Shown one piece after another: positions 45,101 to 55,360 of a DNA stretch of 64,000 bases. This DNA comes from Liolophura sinensis (lineage: Eukaryota; Mollusca; Polyplacophora; Chitonida; Chitonidae). The notes under the pieces are model-generated. The model searched no databases and was not told the DNA's origin. It was given only the letters and a program-made list of their open reading frames with translations. The position numbers and the translations under genes were made by a program. Location of the stretch: positions 3,285,991 to 3,349,990 of the forward strand of contig NC_088297.1 in assembly GCF_032854445.1 (NCBI RefSeq), read 5' to 3'. Numbering within the stretch: position 1 is the first letter of the stretch; every line of letters starts with the position of its first letter.

Positions 45101-48100
45101 TTGGAATCAAAATATATATTAGGCGTCACTGATCTAGAATTCTTGAAAATACCGTGTTATCATGGTATGTACTGTATACACAAACGCATTCACGTCATAA
45201 ACACTCAAAAAATAATCTTAATTTTTAACATAAAGTTTGTTGTATGATTGATGCTAGAATGTGTTCTGTTATTATAACATAATACTGTGTCGTAATGAAC
45301 ATAATGGTCTGTTTTTTTTTTCACTTTATTTTCATACTGAATTGATAGAATATGAGTTATATTTAACGGGAAAATCTGCTGCAGTAGGAGAATTTTTCTT
45401 GCATCACTCTGACAACAGACTTTCTGTTAAAATTAACAGATTAATTTTTTGAGTGTACTCTCTATTAATACAATTACCGCCCCATTTGTAATGACGTCAC
45501 GGCGGTTGCACGTGTAAAGAGGTGTACTCTTTCGTTCTTTTCTTCAATTCGTCCCTCTTTCTGTAGAGCTGTGCCCGTGACGTAGCAATGACGTAGCAAT
45601 GACGTTGTCACAACCACGCATTACATATTTGTATACATCGGGGATCTCTTTAAATACAACATTAATGACAACATGTCCTGTAATAAATGTAACCATATAT
45701 GTGAAAATACATATTATTTCCTCTGATTGCCCTGCATATGCCACTCATAGAAATAACACGCTTAACAGTATGCTCAGAATTCTCCTGGAAGTCATCCTTC
45801 TGCATTTTGCAAATTTATGCTAAACATATCTGCACTGTATTCCTATTTGGATCACCTGAAGTCAGAACGTATGAAACTAAAGTGAATTAAAAATCTGTAC
45901 ATAATTTTTTAACTATGTCCGATGTATCCACTAACCAAACCCGGCAGTAATATGATTTGATCTTACTTTTTTGGTTGCCCTTACTTTTTTGGTTGCCCTT
46001 ACTTTTTGGTTGCCCTTACTTTTTTGGTTGCCCTTACTTTTTGGTTGCCCTTACTTTATTCTGTAAACTCACCTACATGTCATTTGTTCTCTGCGTTAAT
46101 GTATGTATACACTGATTTTATTGTTGAGAAGATCCTCTCGTGGCTATTAGCCCGTGGGAAATCCTCGTTAAACAAGGATTAAATTATATTAAATTAAATC
46201 GTCCGCTGCAGGTATTTCACCCACGTCAACGAGGCTGTCCTGTTTAGCAGACCGACGTACAGTCACTTTATTTCTCTCCTGGATAATTATGACCACAGCG
46301 TGGACGCCACAGAGTATCTGTCCGAGCATCAATGGCACGAGACTGACAGGTTTCTGGACGTAGCACTGGACACGGATGTCATGCGAGAAACCGAGAAGTT
46401 CCTCCGAAGTAAAGGTAATGTAGTCCATTTTCGCAATCAGCTCTCTTCTACTAAGATCTCTCGAGATCCACGAGGTTTTGCGAGATAAATGTAACAGACT
46501 GCGCGGGAAAAATTGTCACTATTCATAGTTCGATTATCCGGGCTCGCAAGAAGCACGATGTGGTAAATAACATGGAGGTATATGGGCGAAATGTTGATTT
46601 TTGCCGATTCCTAAAGTTTAAAGTAATACAGAACATAGAAACTATCATATATGAAGGCTAGATACATTCCGATTACTTCCCAGAAAGAATTTCTTATCTT
46701 AACGCTATATTTTTTTTTCTTTTTTTTTAATGCTAAAATCGTCTTCGATGCCTCTACCTCCTGGATTAAATTCGCTTTCGCTTTCACTTCCAGTCCTCTT
46801 GTCACGTGACCAAAGAGTAAGCTGATAATTGGCTAAGAGTAGTTATGACGTCACTAGAATAGTATGAATATGCAAAGGTCGCCAATTCCTGTCGGAAGAT
46901 AAATCACCCACTTCCTTTCGAATGTGTCTGTAAAATACTCGATGAATTTGTATGTTGGGTGGCATTTCTATATAAGCATGAAAGTATATAAAAGTTAAGA
47001 GGTAAATGTATGGTATAGAGGGTATTGCACAGTGAAGGTTGAATACGATAAATATTGTTCGAGTGAGAGGTGAAAATGGTAACCCACGAGATTAAAACTT
47101 AGTTGTAAAAAAACTCAGGCTGTTCAATTTTCCCAAATATCCCCAAAACAAACTTCAAACAGTAAAGGGGCCTCCGTGGCTCAGTTGGTTAACGCGCTAG
47201 CGCAGCGTAATGACCCAGGAATCTTTCACCAATGCGGTCGCTGTGAGTTCAAGTCCAGCTCATGCTGGCTTTCTCTCCGGCCGTATGTGGGAAGGTCTGT
47301 CAGCTACCTGCGGATGGTCTTGGGTTTTCCCCTGGCCGTGCCCGGTTTCCACCCACCATAATGCTGGCCGCCGTCGTATAAGTGAAATATTCTTGAGTAC
47401 GGCGTAAAACATCAATCAAAAAAAAAAAAAAAAATCAAACAATAAATTTTAGTTTTACATGAATTTTCTTCTCTCACGTCACACCGTTTGATTGACAGGT
47501 CTTGTGAGCGGCGGTAGCTCCGCCTTTCGCAGTAAGTTGCACTCTCTGTGGTTCGAACTGTACAAGCGCTCGTCGAACGGAAAAATCAGCAGCAGCGGTT
47601 TTGAGCACGTGTTCGTAGGCGAGACCAAGTCGAATTCCGTGACGGGATTTCACAACTGGATTCAATTCTATCTAGAGGAGAAAAGAGGTCGTCTGGATTA
47701 CAAAGGTTACGTTTCCCGCTCTCAGGTACGTACAACCCAGTAAGACGGTTAACCCTACCCCTATCTCCTAACCTAAAAACATATTTCCAGCGATGACATG
47801 TTTCATAAATATTCACGAATAGGCCACGCCTACCTGGAGGAAGGATTGGAATCTTACCGCTACCGTCTCACATAGGCCCTATACAGTGTATGAGTTGATT
47901 TCGCCACAGTCAATGGAGCTCTTGGGCTCTAATCCAGCACTGACTACTACTTCAGCTGTGGTTTTTGGCCACGCGAATGCACGGCATTTGGGACACGAGT
48001 TTTCGGCAGTTCCGCTTGGTCATACACCGGAAGTTGGGGTGAGAACCCTGGCGGTACAAGGACTTCGCCTATGAGCGTTGAGCGAATGGAGCTTTCCTAA

Positions 48101-49362
48101 CCCCAACGTCCGGTATATGTGCTAGTGCCCACACGCGGAACTCCCATGCACTGGTGTATCACATAGGGTCAGTTGGTTTTTTTATTTATTTATTTGACTG
48201 GTGTTTTACGCCGTACTTAAGAATATTTCACTTATGCGACGGCGGCCAGCATTAGGGTGGGAGGAAACCGGGCACAGCCCGGGTGAAAACTCACGACCAT
48301 CCACAGGTTACTGGTAGACCTTCTCACGCACGACCGGAGAGCAAGCAGGCATGAGCTGGACTTGAACTCACAGCGACCGCATTGGCGAGAGGCTGCTGGG
48401 TCGTTACGCTTCGCTAGCGCACCAACCAACTGAGCCGCAGAGGCGCCGTCAATTGCTTATTAGAGCAGTGCATTTTTGTGATTCATCATTGTCTAATCTT
48501 GGTTAGTATTTTAGTTACTCTAGTTAATTTTTCAAACATTCGACACTTCGCTTCCTAGAGTTTTTAGTAACACACCCACAACAGGTGTAATTTCGATTGG
48601 ATCAATTCTTGGGAGAAATTCAGACATCGCAGACATCCCGTACAAAGAAACCGTCTCTTATAGTTATTGATGACTTATTGTTTATTACATGCATCTAACC
48701 GGTGTACAGAATCTGTCAAACTTTGAAAGAACTCTTTGCTTATATATCTACAAGTATGTAATTGATAAAGCACAAGTTCCAACTCGCGATCTCGTTCTTG
48801 TGCATCTGCCCTACCATTACAAGGCTAGAAAAATACATACCCGTTTCTTTTTTTCCCCCAAATGTGGCTTTTACAAATACATTCGGGCTTTTCTAATCGT
48901 GACTTTTCCAAATGCACCCTCGCTTTTTTAGATATACTCAGGCTTTTCCAAATGTGTCTTTTCGAAATACACTAACACTTTCAAAACGTTGAGTGTCCTT
49001 CATGAACCTGCGAAAATAGCTTGGGAATCTATCAGGATTTTACGTTGTCTCTTTGTTTGACTGTTTCATGTACTGTGGACCATTCCATCAGCTTATACCT
49101 TCTGTACAGCAGACCTTTACTTTACTTTCAGCCTGACCTCATCGGCTCCCAGTTCTCCTGGCACCAAGGACTCCTGAAGAGTAAGGGGACGTTTTTCGTC
49201 GGGACGAGTCCCGAATTCGAGATGGCCATCTATACCATCTGCTTCCTCATGAAGCCAAATGACAGTTGCCACATCCGGTTGAATGGTCACAGTGTCAGCA
49301 TTAAGACGTACGACAACTCCAATTGGTCCGGAAAACAAATAGCAACGGCCTATCCCATGTAG
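33184..49362 (+). CDS. ENDOU: Secreted poly(U)-specific endoribonuclease (EndoU) with two somatomedin-B domains
   Basis: Seven exons: 33184-33241, 36613-36729, 40715-40837, 44903-45059, 46212-46414, 47499-47725 and 49132-49362 (stop TAG). All have AG/GT borders, and intron phases 1,1,1,2,1,0 join without a break into 371 residues. Residues 1-19 ([19 protein letters not shown]) are a signal peptide. Two somatomedin-B domains (about 22-56 and 61-95) each show C-x3-C-x9-C-x-C-x3-C-x5-CC-x6-C, one per exon. The EndoU domain (about 110-371) includes [24 protein letters not shown] (E255, H256, E261), [12 protein letters not shown] (H271) and [20 protein letters not shown] (K311/K313). These fit the two catalytic histidines, the glutamates and the lysine of XendoU. 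The family cleaves RNA at uridines; the architecture is that of vertebrate placental protein 11, and the product should be secreted. The first exon encodes only the signal peptide. A possible poly(A) signal is at 49649. Confidence 0.95.
34186..34500 (+). mobile_element. SINE-B, near full length
   Basis: Best copy of the second SINE family. The tRNA-like head has A box TGGCTGAGTTGGTAGAGCG, an anticodon-loop-like TTCGGGA (CGG, proline-like) and B box GGGTCAATCC. A body follows with GGGTCGGGTCACACCTAAG, GGCGCCTTACTTGCC, AATCCGTCCTGTAACAAGG and GACTCCTTCGCCGTCATAAG, ending near CCCTAAGTACTCAGTCACTT. It lies in intron 1 of the EndoU gene. Confidence 0.75.
36187..36428. mobile_element. MITE of the GGGCC...TTGTTCAAAA type
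   Basis: The left end TGGGCCCGGTAAATCAAAAC and the reverse complement of the right end TGGCTCAGTTGTTCAAAATT are similar inverted termini, and the interior has TTTAACTTTAAGCC as in the element at 54643. It ends about 185 bases upstream of the first somatomedin-B exon. Confidence 0.5.
36891..36962 (+). repeat. Short tandem repeat, about 22-bp unit, three to four copies
   Basis: CACGAARCGATGGGAGGATGG and variants, in intron 2 of the EndoU gene. Confidence 0.65.
37082..37335 (-). mobile_element. SINE-A, near full length
   Basis: Reverse-oriented: starts with the 3' tail TTATTTGATTGGTGTTTTAC, then AATATTTCACTTATACGACG, AACATTATGGTGGAAGGAAA, GGAAGCCAGCATGAGCTGGA, and ends at the tRNA-like head (AACCACCTGGGCGTACGAGG). 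Intron 2 of the EndoU gene. Confidence 0.75.
37390..37935 (+). repeat. Minisatellite, 24-bp unit, about 23 copies
   Basis: AACAATGGTGTGCAATGGCC plus a four-base link repeats across the block. Five-unit blocks of 120 bp are themselves repeated (37511 onward and 37631 onward are nearly identical). First of three minisatellites in EndoU intron 2. It is followed by a short SINE-B tail fragment (GTGAGTGCTTGGGGTTTATC at 37959). Confidence 0.9.
38148..38868 (+). repeat. Minisatellite, 30-bp unit, about 24 copies
   Basis: Unit words GCTCTTCATTGTTGCTATCC and TTGAACAATT or TTGAGCAATT alternate. The length of 30 keeps frames open on both strands: a 257-codon minus-strand frame with a 10-residue period ([10 protein letters not shown]) spans it. 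No splice context or start supports a protein. Related single units occur in intron 3 near 41180 and 41325. Confidence 0.9.
39280..40490 (+). repeat. Minisatellite, 23-bp unit, about 50 copies
   Basis: CCATGCCCGTTACCAATATT plus TCT repeats with variants lacking the GTTAC segment. The array ends about 225 bases before the second somatomedin-B exon. The long overlapping plus-strand open frames reflect a repeat unit without stop codons. Confidence 0.9.
40875..41045 (+). repeat. Tandem duplication, about 104-bp unit, two copies
   Basis: CTTCTGATC followed by GGGCTCAAGGTGTTTCTGTC and TCTTGATATGG occurs at 40878 and 40982. It starts about 40 bases after the second somatomedin-B exon. Confidence 0.75.
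41090..41740 (+). repeat. Intron 3 segment paralogous to intron 2
   Basis: Holds words also found in intron 2: TCTTTATTGTTGCTATTTCT (as the 30-bp minisatellite unit), CTCATATGTTCTAG (38905 region), and TATACCTCTTTGG followed by GACAAATCTAACGCTGCTCT (39086-39123 has TATACCTCTTTGG, CAAATCTACTGCTGTTCTC). A SINE-A is inserted in the middle. The order is kept, which suggests duplication of the exon together with its intron. Confidence 0.6.
41480..41622 (-). mobile_element. SINE-A, head missing
   Basis: TTGATGTTTTACGCCGTACT, TTCACTTATACGACGGCGGC and GACAGACCTTCCCACGTACG identify the 3' part of a minus-strand SINE-A. It interrupts the intron-3 segment that is paralogous to intron 2, so it inserted after the duplication or was lost from the other copy. 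Confidence 0.7.
43340..43915 (+). repeat. Minisatellite, 65-bp then 63-bp units, about nine copies
   Basis: Units start at 43415, 43480, 43545 and 43610 (65 bp, nearly identical, containing GATGTSCTCTTGGATTATAGG and TTCCTGGATTTTAAAAGC). They then start at about 43673, 43736, 43799 and 43862 (63 bp, diverged). The 63-bp units are in frame with each other and read as a 21-residue repeat ([15 protein letters not shown]...). A lone unit is at about 44700-44765. Located in EndoU intron 3. Confidence 0.8.
44188..44230 (+). pseudogene. Decayed duplicate of the start of EndoU exon 4
   Basis: Sequence around 44120-44230 parallels 44838-44945: CAGAGCTTTRCGRGCGTTTTCC, AACACC, then a CTTTCAG acceptor. 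After the acceptor, the proper phase reads [13 protein letters not shown] and then a stop, against [16 protein letters not shown] in true exon 4. It has no donor and an early stop, so use of this acceptor would end the protein before the catalytic domain. Confidence 0.5.
45578..45611. repeat. Three direct repeats TGACGTAGCAA
   Basis: TGACGTAGCAA, TGACGTAGCAA and TGACGTTGTCA in tandem, about 85 bases after a TGACGTCA-like site at 45492. Each is a CRE half-site. Found in EndoU intron 4; function unknown. Confidence 0.5.
45961..46060 (+). repeat. Short tandem repeat, 17-18-bp unit, about five copies
   Basis: CTTACTTTTTTGGTTGCC and a version one T shorter, in EndoU intron 4, about 150 bases before exon 5. 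Confidence 0.85.
47167..47435 (+). mobile_element. SINE-A, full length, reference copy
   Basis: Complete tRNA-derived SINE: A box TGGCTCAGTTGGTTAACGCG, B box GAGTTCAAGTCC, then GCTCATGCTGGCTTTCTCTC, CACCATAATGCTGGCCGCCG, TATAAGTGAAATATTCTTGA and GTAAAACATCAATC with an A tail to 47435. It ends about 60 bases before EndoU exon 6. Confidence 0.85.
47870..48172. mobile_element. Fold-back or MITE-like inverted repeat
   Basis: The outer ends CACATAGGCCCTATACAGTG and the reverse complement of CACTGGTGTATCACATAGGG are similar. Near the centre ACCGGAAGTTGGGG is mirrored by CCCCAACGTCCGGT. Lies in EndoU intron 6. Confidence 0.4.
48181..48446 (-). mobile_element. SINE-A, near full length
   Basis: TTATTTGACTGGTGTTTTAC at the 3' end through AGGAAACCGGGCACAGCCCG to CCAACTGAGCCGCAGAGGCG at the tRNA-like head. 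EndoU intron 6. Confidence 0.8.
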
Positions 49363-49648
49363 ACGCTGATACCGCGGTCTGAAGTCGACGGTACGGAAAT
49401 CAGGCCATCAGACTGAGCGATGTCTGGAATCTGGGAGTTGCTTAATATTAAAACATCCCTGGTAGAGTCAGGAATTTGAAATCTCGTGTTAATCTTGTAG
49501 ATTCAGTAGTTTTATTGACTGAGTTTGTGAGCCTCTATTGGCTTTGTTCAAACCGGACAATACGCCGCTTGCTAAATGATGTCATCTCTTAATCCAGCGC
49601 GTAATGCGTCTTGGTATGCCGACAGGAAGTGTGGATGGAAAGCTACAG

Positions 49649-49654
49649 AATAAA
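49649..49654 (+). terminator. Candidate poly(A) signal of the EndoU gene
   Basis: AATAAA about 287 bases after the stop codon, the first canonical hexamer noticed downstream on the plus strand. Use is inferred. Confidence 0.45.
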
Positions 49655-49789
49655 AGGTAGCTGAACTGGGCCAGTAAAATAGGTGTTCAGTCATCGACTG
49701 AAAAATAGCGAACAAAAAATACAGACTTGTCCCCAGGATCAAGAAGCAATATTAGATTTGCCCTCCAATGAAAAGGCTGAGTTTAAATG

Positions 49790-50055
49790 TTTATTTATTT
49801 AATTCATTGGTGTTTTTTTTTCGCCGCTCTCCAGAAAATTTCACTTATACGACGGCCAGCATTATGGTGGGAGGCAAGCGAGCAGGGCCCGGGGGAAGTC
49901 CACGACCATTTGCACATTGCTGGCAGACCATCCTATATACTACCGGAGAGGAAGCCAGCATGAGCTGGACTTGAACTCACAGCGACCGCATTGGTGAGAG
50001 GCTCCTGGGTCATTGCGCAGCGTTGGCGTGCTAACCTCTTCAGTCACAAAGACCC
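49790..50055 (-). mobile_element. SINE-A
   Basis: ATTGGTGTTTTTTTTTCGCC, CACTTATACGACGGCCAGCA, GAGGAAGCCAGCATGAGCTG and GAGAGGCTCCTGGGTCATTG, with the head eroded after GCTAACC. Confidence 0.75.
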
Positions 50056-51304
50056 CCTTGGTTTCCATAAAGCTATGCCTTGTGTTGCCTTTAAAGCTAT
50101 ATAGTTCCAATCGAAAACTCATCTCCATATTTTTTTTATATCACTAATCAGGATATCAATATGGCCGTCTAACTGTGCAGTAGATATACCACACCATATT
50201 TGTGTGTAGGAAGTGGCGTCATTATGGTACGTGATGGAAAAATTGCATTGATTTATTTACTGTTTTACGCTAAAGTTGACCATTTTTTTCACGGACACGG
50301 TGCGTCAGGCGGTCTGCAGGTAAACGGTAGTCCGGCAGAACCACAAAGACAACTTGGCTAGCCCTCCAAGCAGTTGTATCGTCTTTTTTTTTCTTGTGAA
50401 CATTTCAGTGACTGCAGTCTTCGGACCCACTTCCGTACTTTCCGGGTTTTCATCCTTTCTCGGTTAATGTTTCAAAACTAGAATTTTCAGCCGCGCCTTT
50501 ATACCTCTGACAGTACTCATTCCAACGACAGATTTCAAATTTCAGACCCATTTCCATACTCCTCACAGTGGGGAGTAAATGTACTCATCATCGTACAATT
50601 TCAAGAAAAATACACATCAAAATTAGTAGGACTACGTGAAGTTACACATGGAGCGATGGACAATTTCTTGTACATGTAACCCCTTCAAGAAAGTCATCTT
50701 TTTGCCGGCATTCGTCTGCCCGTCTGTCTTTCTGTAAGCAACTTTACCTGAAAAGTTATGGAAGAAACGGGTGACTTTTTTTTCGCACAGGTTAGCTTTG
50801 AATTAAGGCTGCGTACATTTTTTATCGTACATTGTCCGTAAGATATTTTATACGTCACTGTTAACGTACAATTGTCCTATACGTACGATATCGCACAAGT
50901 ACGACATCTTTAGGAAACTGGGCCCAGGCTATTAACTTTCGTGGTGATCCGGAATCAGGAATTGTTCAAACAATTCTTCACCAATGACATATGTGTCTCT
51001 AACTGAGGCTATTCGTATATATTTATCTGTGGCGGAGAGTTGCGCTCTCGGGTTGTGGCAGACGCGGATGTAACTTTTCATTGAAAGAATTTTATGGAGT
51101 ACTTCTAACTTTGGGTTTTTTTTGACATAAAAATTGACATAAATGAGTCCACCCCATCCTTTGACACGCCGTTGGCCAACTCTCCCTAGCGTGGACGTGC
51201 CCATAGAATGCAAACGATGCTCAGTGGACTTCATGCAAGACGACACGAGAGCAAAGGAAGCATAGAAAACCTGAAACCTCTCTGGGCGAGAATGGGATTG
51301 GACT

Positions 51305-51580
51305 GATTTATTTATTTGATTGGTGTTTTACGCCGTACTCAAGGATATTTCACTTATACGTGGGCCGCCAGCATTATGCTGGGAGGAGACCGGACATAGC
51401 TCGGAGGGCTCGGGCGCTCATCCACGACCATCCGCAGACTGCTGACAAACCTTTCCACGTGCGGGTCGATAGGAAGCCAGCATTGAGCTGGACTTGGGGA
51501 CTCATAGCGCCGCATTGGTGAAAGGCTCCTGTGTCATTCCGCCGTGCTGGCGCGCTAATTTTTTCGGCCACAGAGGACCC
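51305..51580 (-). mobile_element. SINE-A
   Basis: TTATTTGATTGGTGTTTTAC, GATATTTCACTTATACGTGG, CCATCCGCAGACTGCTGACA and GGAAGCCAGCATTGAGCTGG, with the tRNA-like head reduced to GGCCACAGAGGACCCC. Confidence 0.75.
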
Positions 51581-52232
51581 CAGTGTGGAACTGGACCCAT
51601 GTTTCCCTTGATCCGTAGCTATTGAAAGGCAAGCCAATATAACCACTGGGTCATGATCCGCTTTATGGCGCTTTAATGAACAATTATACTGAAAATAACT
51701 ATCCAACTTTTCAGTATCTTCAACAGAGGGATTGGCAATAATCAATTCTGTTAAAGGCTTGCAAAGATTAATTGATTTGGAAAAAGTGAATAATATTTAG
51801 TTTTCCTCCACAAATTTTATAATTCATCTATTAAGCCATTTCAAAATACTAAAAAGAAAATTATGACGAAGACGTTTTGGTACAGGATTTCCCTGAAGCT
51901 GCCAAATTTAAGAAAGTGTCACTGTTTTTCTGATTGCTTAAGAAACGAGACAATTTATTTGGAGCATGTATCTACTTGGTTTGGTCAACCCTGATCACAG
52001 AGATTCTATGAAAATCAAGACGCTATTACTGGGACAGTAATGTGTTAATAAACATTCCTTAAATCTTTGAAGTGAATATACCTAAATATTTAATGATAAT
52101 ATTATACATATGGGCAGATTTTTAATTAAATGTTCTCATCTAACCTAATTGCAGTTCTCTGAAAGACAGGATGCACATCTATACGGGATCAAAGTTTAGG
52201 TTGGACAACAATCAGTTGCATTTAGTAATCTA

Positions 52233-53263
52233 GTCGGTTTTTGCAAATAAATTTCAACCTCATCTTATTAAACCACATTATAGTTGGTTTTTGCTAATAA
52301 ATTTCAACCTCATCTTATTAAATCACATTATAGTTGGTTTTTGCTAATAAATTTCAACCTCATCTTATTAAATCACATTATAGTTGGTTTTTGCTAAAAA
52401 ATTTCAACCTCATCTTATTAAACCACATTATAGTTGGTTTTTGCTAATAAATTCAACCTCATCTTATTAAATCACATTATAGTTGGTTTTTGCAAATAAA
52501 TTTCTACCTCATCTTATTAAATCACATTATAGTTGGTTTTTGCAAATAAATTTCAACCTCATCTTATTAAACCACATTATAGTTGGGTTTTGCAAATAAA
52601 TTTCAACCTCATCTTATTAAACCACATTATAGTTGGGTTTTGCTAATAAATTTCAACCTCATCTTATTAAATCACATTATAGTTGGTTTTTGCAAATAAA
52701 TTTCAACCTCATCTTATTAAATCACATTATAGTTGGTTTTTGCTAATAAATTTCAACCTCATCTTATTAAATCACATTATAGTTGGTTTTTGCAAATAAA
52801 TTTCAACCTCATCTTATTAAACCACATTATAGTTGGTTTTTGCAAATAAATTTCAACCTCATCTTATTAAACCACATTATAGTTGGTTTTTGCTAATAAA
52901 TTTCAACCTCATCTTATTAACCCACATTATAGTTGGTTTTTGCAAATTAATTTCAACCTCATCTTATTAAATCACATTATAGTTGGTTTTTGCAAATAAA
53001 TTTCAACATTATAGTTGGTTTTTGCAAATAAATTTCAACCTCATCTTATTAAATCACATTATAGTTGGTTTTTGCTAATAAATTTCAACCTCATCTTATT
53101 AAATCACATTATAGTTGGTTTTTGCTAATAAATTTCAACCTCATCTTATTAAATCACATTATAGTTGGTTTTTGCTAATAAATTTCAACCTCATCTTATT
53201 AAATCACATTATAGTTGGTTTTTGCTAATAAATTTCAACCTCATCTTATTAAATCACATTAAA
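52233..53263 (+). repeat. AT-rich satellite, 50-bp unit, about 20 copies
   Basis: AGTTGGTTTTTGCTAATAAA then TTTCAACCTCATCTTATTAA then ATCACATTAT repeats with a period of exactly 50 (for example 52331 and 52381). One unit near 52981-53009 is cut to about 28 bp. Variant positions (GCTAAT or GCAAAT, AAATC or AAACC) are mixed along the array. Confidence 0.95.
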
Positions 53264-53699
53264 TTAGGATAATGGTGTTGTATATAACCAAACAAATGAA
53301 TGCTCACCATCTTTATAATATCTTACAGAGTAAATACTTGGGTATTCAATAACAACATTGTGTATTCAAAATCGGAATTTAGAACAAGAGGCATTTTGAA
53401 AAAAATGCGTTGTTTATATCCCACGCTTTATACATTTCTCATTTTCAAAAACTTTTTCAAGATTGAAACAAAAAATTGCCTTTTCAAAAATTAAGTCTTA
53501 TTTAATTCAAATCTGAAATGACTGAGGCGGGTTTTCCATTCAACTTCATTATATATGACACTACGAGCCATAAGGAATTTGTCATAAAAACTGAATTAGA
53601 TATTGGCCTCGAAGATCGAATAATCTCCATTGCCAGATATTAAAATGTGTAGTGATCTGCTGCCAACAAAACAATTTCCCACTTGTCTTCAAAATGGAA

Positions 53700-53885
53700 C
53701 CTACCCTAAGTCCTCAACCTTTTCGTATATGAAAGATCAATTTTCAGTGCAATATATGCATATTTTTAATTTGATTTTGGAGACAAAACTACATTCATTG
53801 GGTTGGCCAAATCTAGGGCTTCAAAAAAGTATAATTGTATCAGTGCATTCAGAATATGAAGGATTACAGCATATGTACATTGCAT
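53700..53885 (-). mobile_element. Dispersed repeat R, copy 3
   Basis: CCTCAACCTTTTCGTATATG, TTTTTAATTTGATTTTGGAG, GGTTGGCCAAATC and AGGGCTTC match the reverse complement of the copy at 62550. A minus-strand SINE-A follows within 50 bases. Confidence 0.6.
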
Positions 53886-53929
53886 TCTATCCTGCATGCA
53901 AAGCCCACAAGTAAGCACCAATATTTTAT

Positions 53930-54190
53930 TATTTCATTGTTTGGCGTTTTACGCCATACTCAAGAATATTTCACTTATACGATGGCGGCCAGCGTTATGC
54001 TGTGAGAAAAATGGGCAGAGCCAGGGGGAAACCCACGACCATCCACGGGTTGCTGACAGACCTTCCCATGTACAGGCGCAGAGGAAGCCAGCATGAGCTG
54101 GACTTGAACTTGCAGCGACCACATCTGTTAGAGGCTCCTGGGTCATAACGCTGCGCTAGTGCGCTAACAAAACTGAGCCATGGAGGCCCC
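53930..54190 (-). mobile_element. SINE-A, near full length
   Basis: TGTTTGGCGTTTTACGCCAT, ATATTTCACTTATACGATGG, GAGGAAGCCAGCATGAGCTG and AAAACTGAGCCATGGAGGCC. Confidence 0.8.
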
Positions 54191-54642
54191 CCGTAAGCAC
54201 CAATAACTCCCTTCAAGGGTGAAGAAAATACTAACATAAAGTATATATCAGATGAAAGACCATTAAACACTCTTAAATTATGGTTCAATTTATTTTCTTA
54301 TCATTTTCTTAAAATGCTGTGAAAACATTGGATACTAGGGTGGTCTGTTGATACCCAATGTGTATCAAAGATACAAAAAATTCGTATTTTTTGCCTTAAA
54401 TAATCCGTTTTGACATGATTCAGGTTAAATACATTCATAGCTCTGTACATATATGTATCATATAAGCAGAAATCTAGCAGTGCAGCTTTGTTAAGTGGCT
54501 AAAAACTCGTTATTTTTTTTCTTTTAGAAAAGGCCACCAATGTTTCAAATTTGGCTTACTCGGACTTTTCAATTCTTACAAGAATGCCAGCGTGTAGGAT
54601 TAAATGGGAAGTATCAGTAAAATTGTAGAATGCTAAATAACC

Positions 54643-54794
54643 TTGGGTCGGTTGTTCAAAAGTGTATCAACACTTAAGCCAGGCTTTAATCTTAATACCA
54701 ATTTTGGCCTAATACAAAACTAATGCTACTTTAGTCCAGACTCAAGTTAATACGGGGCTTACCTGCTAATACACTTTTGAAGAATTTGGCCCAT
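54643..54794. mobile_element. MITE of the GGGCC...TTGTTCAAAA type
   Basis: The left end TTGGGTCGGTTGTTCAAAAG and the reverse complement of the right end ATGGGCCAAATTCTTCAAAA, both followed by GTGTAT, form inverted termini of about 28 bases around a 150-bp element. Confidence 0.6.
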
Positions 54795-55023
54795 GTGTTT
54801 AAATAGCATGGCAGATACATCAAGTTCTTTTCAATAACGTCAGATAACATTAAATATCAAAACATGCTGAAGTTCTTCACAAAATGCAATGCCATAGAAG
54901 CAGGATGAAAATGAACAATTTTAACAAAAAAGGAAGCAGAATAATTATCTAAAATACACTCTTCATATATTCATCCAAAAATCTGCAATAAACATAGATA
55001 AAACTACAAAACAGTTACACACA

Positions 55024-55028
<5 letters not shown>

Positions 55029-55070
<42 letters not shown>

Positions 55071-55075
55071 ATATA
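55029..55075. repeat. (AT)n microsatellite
   Basis: AT repeat with one TCTATAT interruption near its right end. Confidence 0.9.
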
Positions 55076-55360
55076 TAACCAAAAATAAATATTGTTGTTA
55101 ATTCCCAGTGTAATAAAATAATACAGTCTTGTTACTATTCTATGAGTGACCAGGTCGATTTAAAATTTTATTTCATTATCAAACATTTTCAAGAATGTTA
55201 AAATGACCCAAAATATCAAATATGAATACAATGTAACAGTAATGATTTGAGCTCTAACAATACTCTGCATCAATATATCTCACGTCAGGATAATACAATC
55301 AAAAAAATTATATATATCCATCATTCATAGAATACCAGTACATAGTATTTAATAGAATAC

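Larger units (their letters stand above)
49655..55360. other. Intergenic region between EndoU and the transporter gene
   Basis: The two genes converge here. I see SINE-A copies, a 50-bp satellite, MITE-like elements and an AT microsatellite, but no exon I can support. The 104-codon minus frame at 50932-51246 has no recognisable similarity. The 3' UTR of the transporter must occupy the right end of this region; a minus-strand AATAAA lies at about 55167-55172. Confidence 0.5.

Noticed and set aside
47176-47361. tRNA genes at the SINE heads (A and B boxes present)
   Set aside because: The pol III boxes are there but acceptor and anticodon stems do not pair and the sequence continues into a SINE body.
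50932-51246. 104-codon minus-strand frame
   Set aside because: No similarity I can name and no neighbouring exon; it adjoins SINE-A and repeat-like DNA. Kept only as part of the intergenic note.
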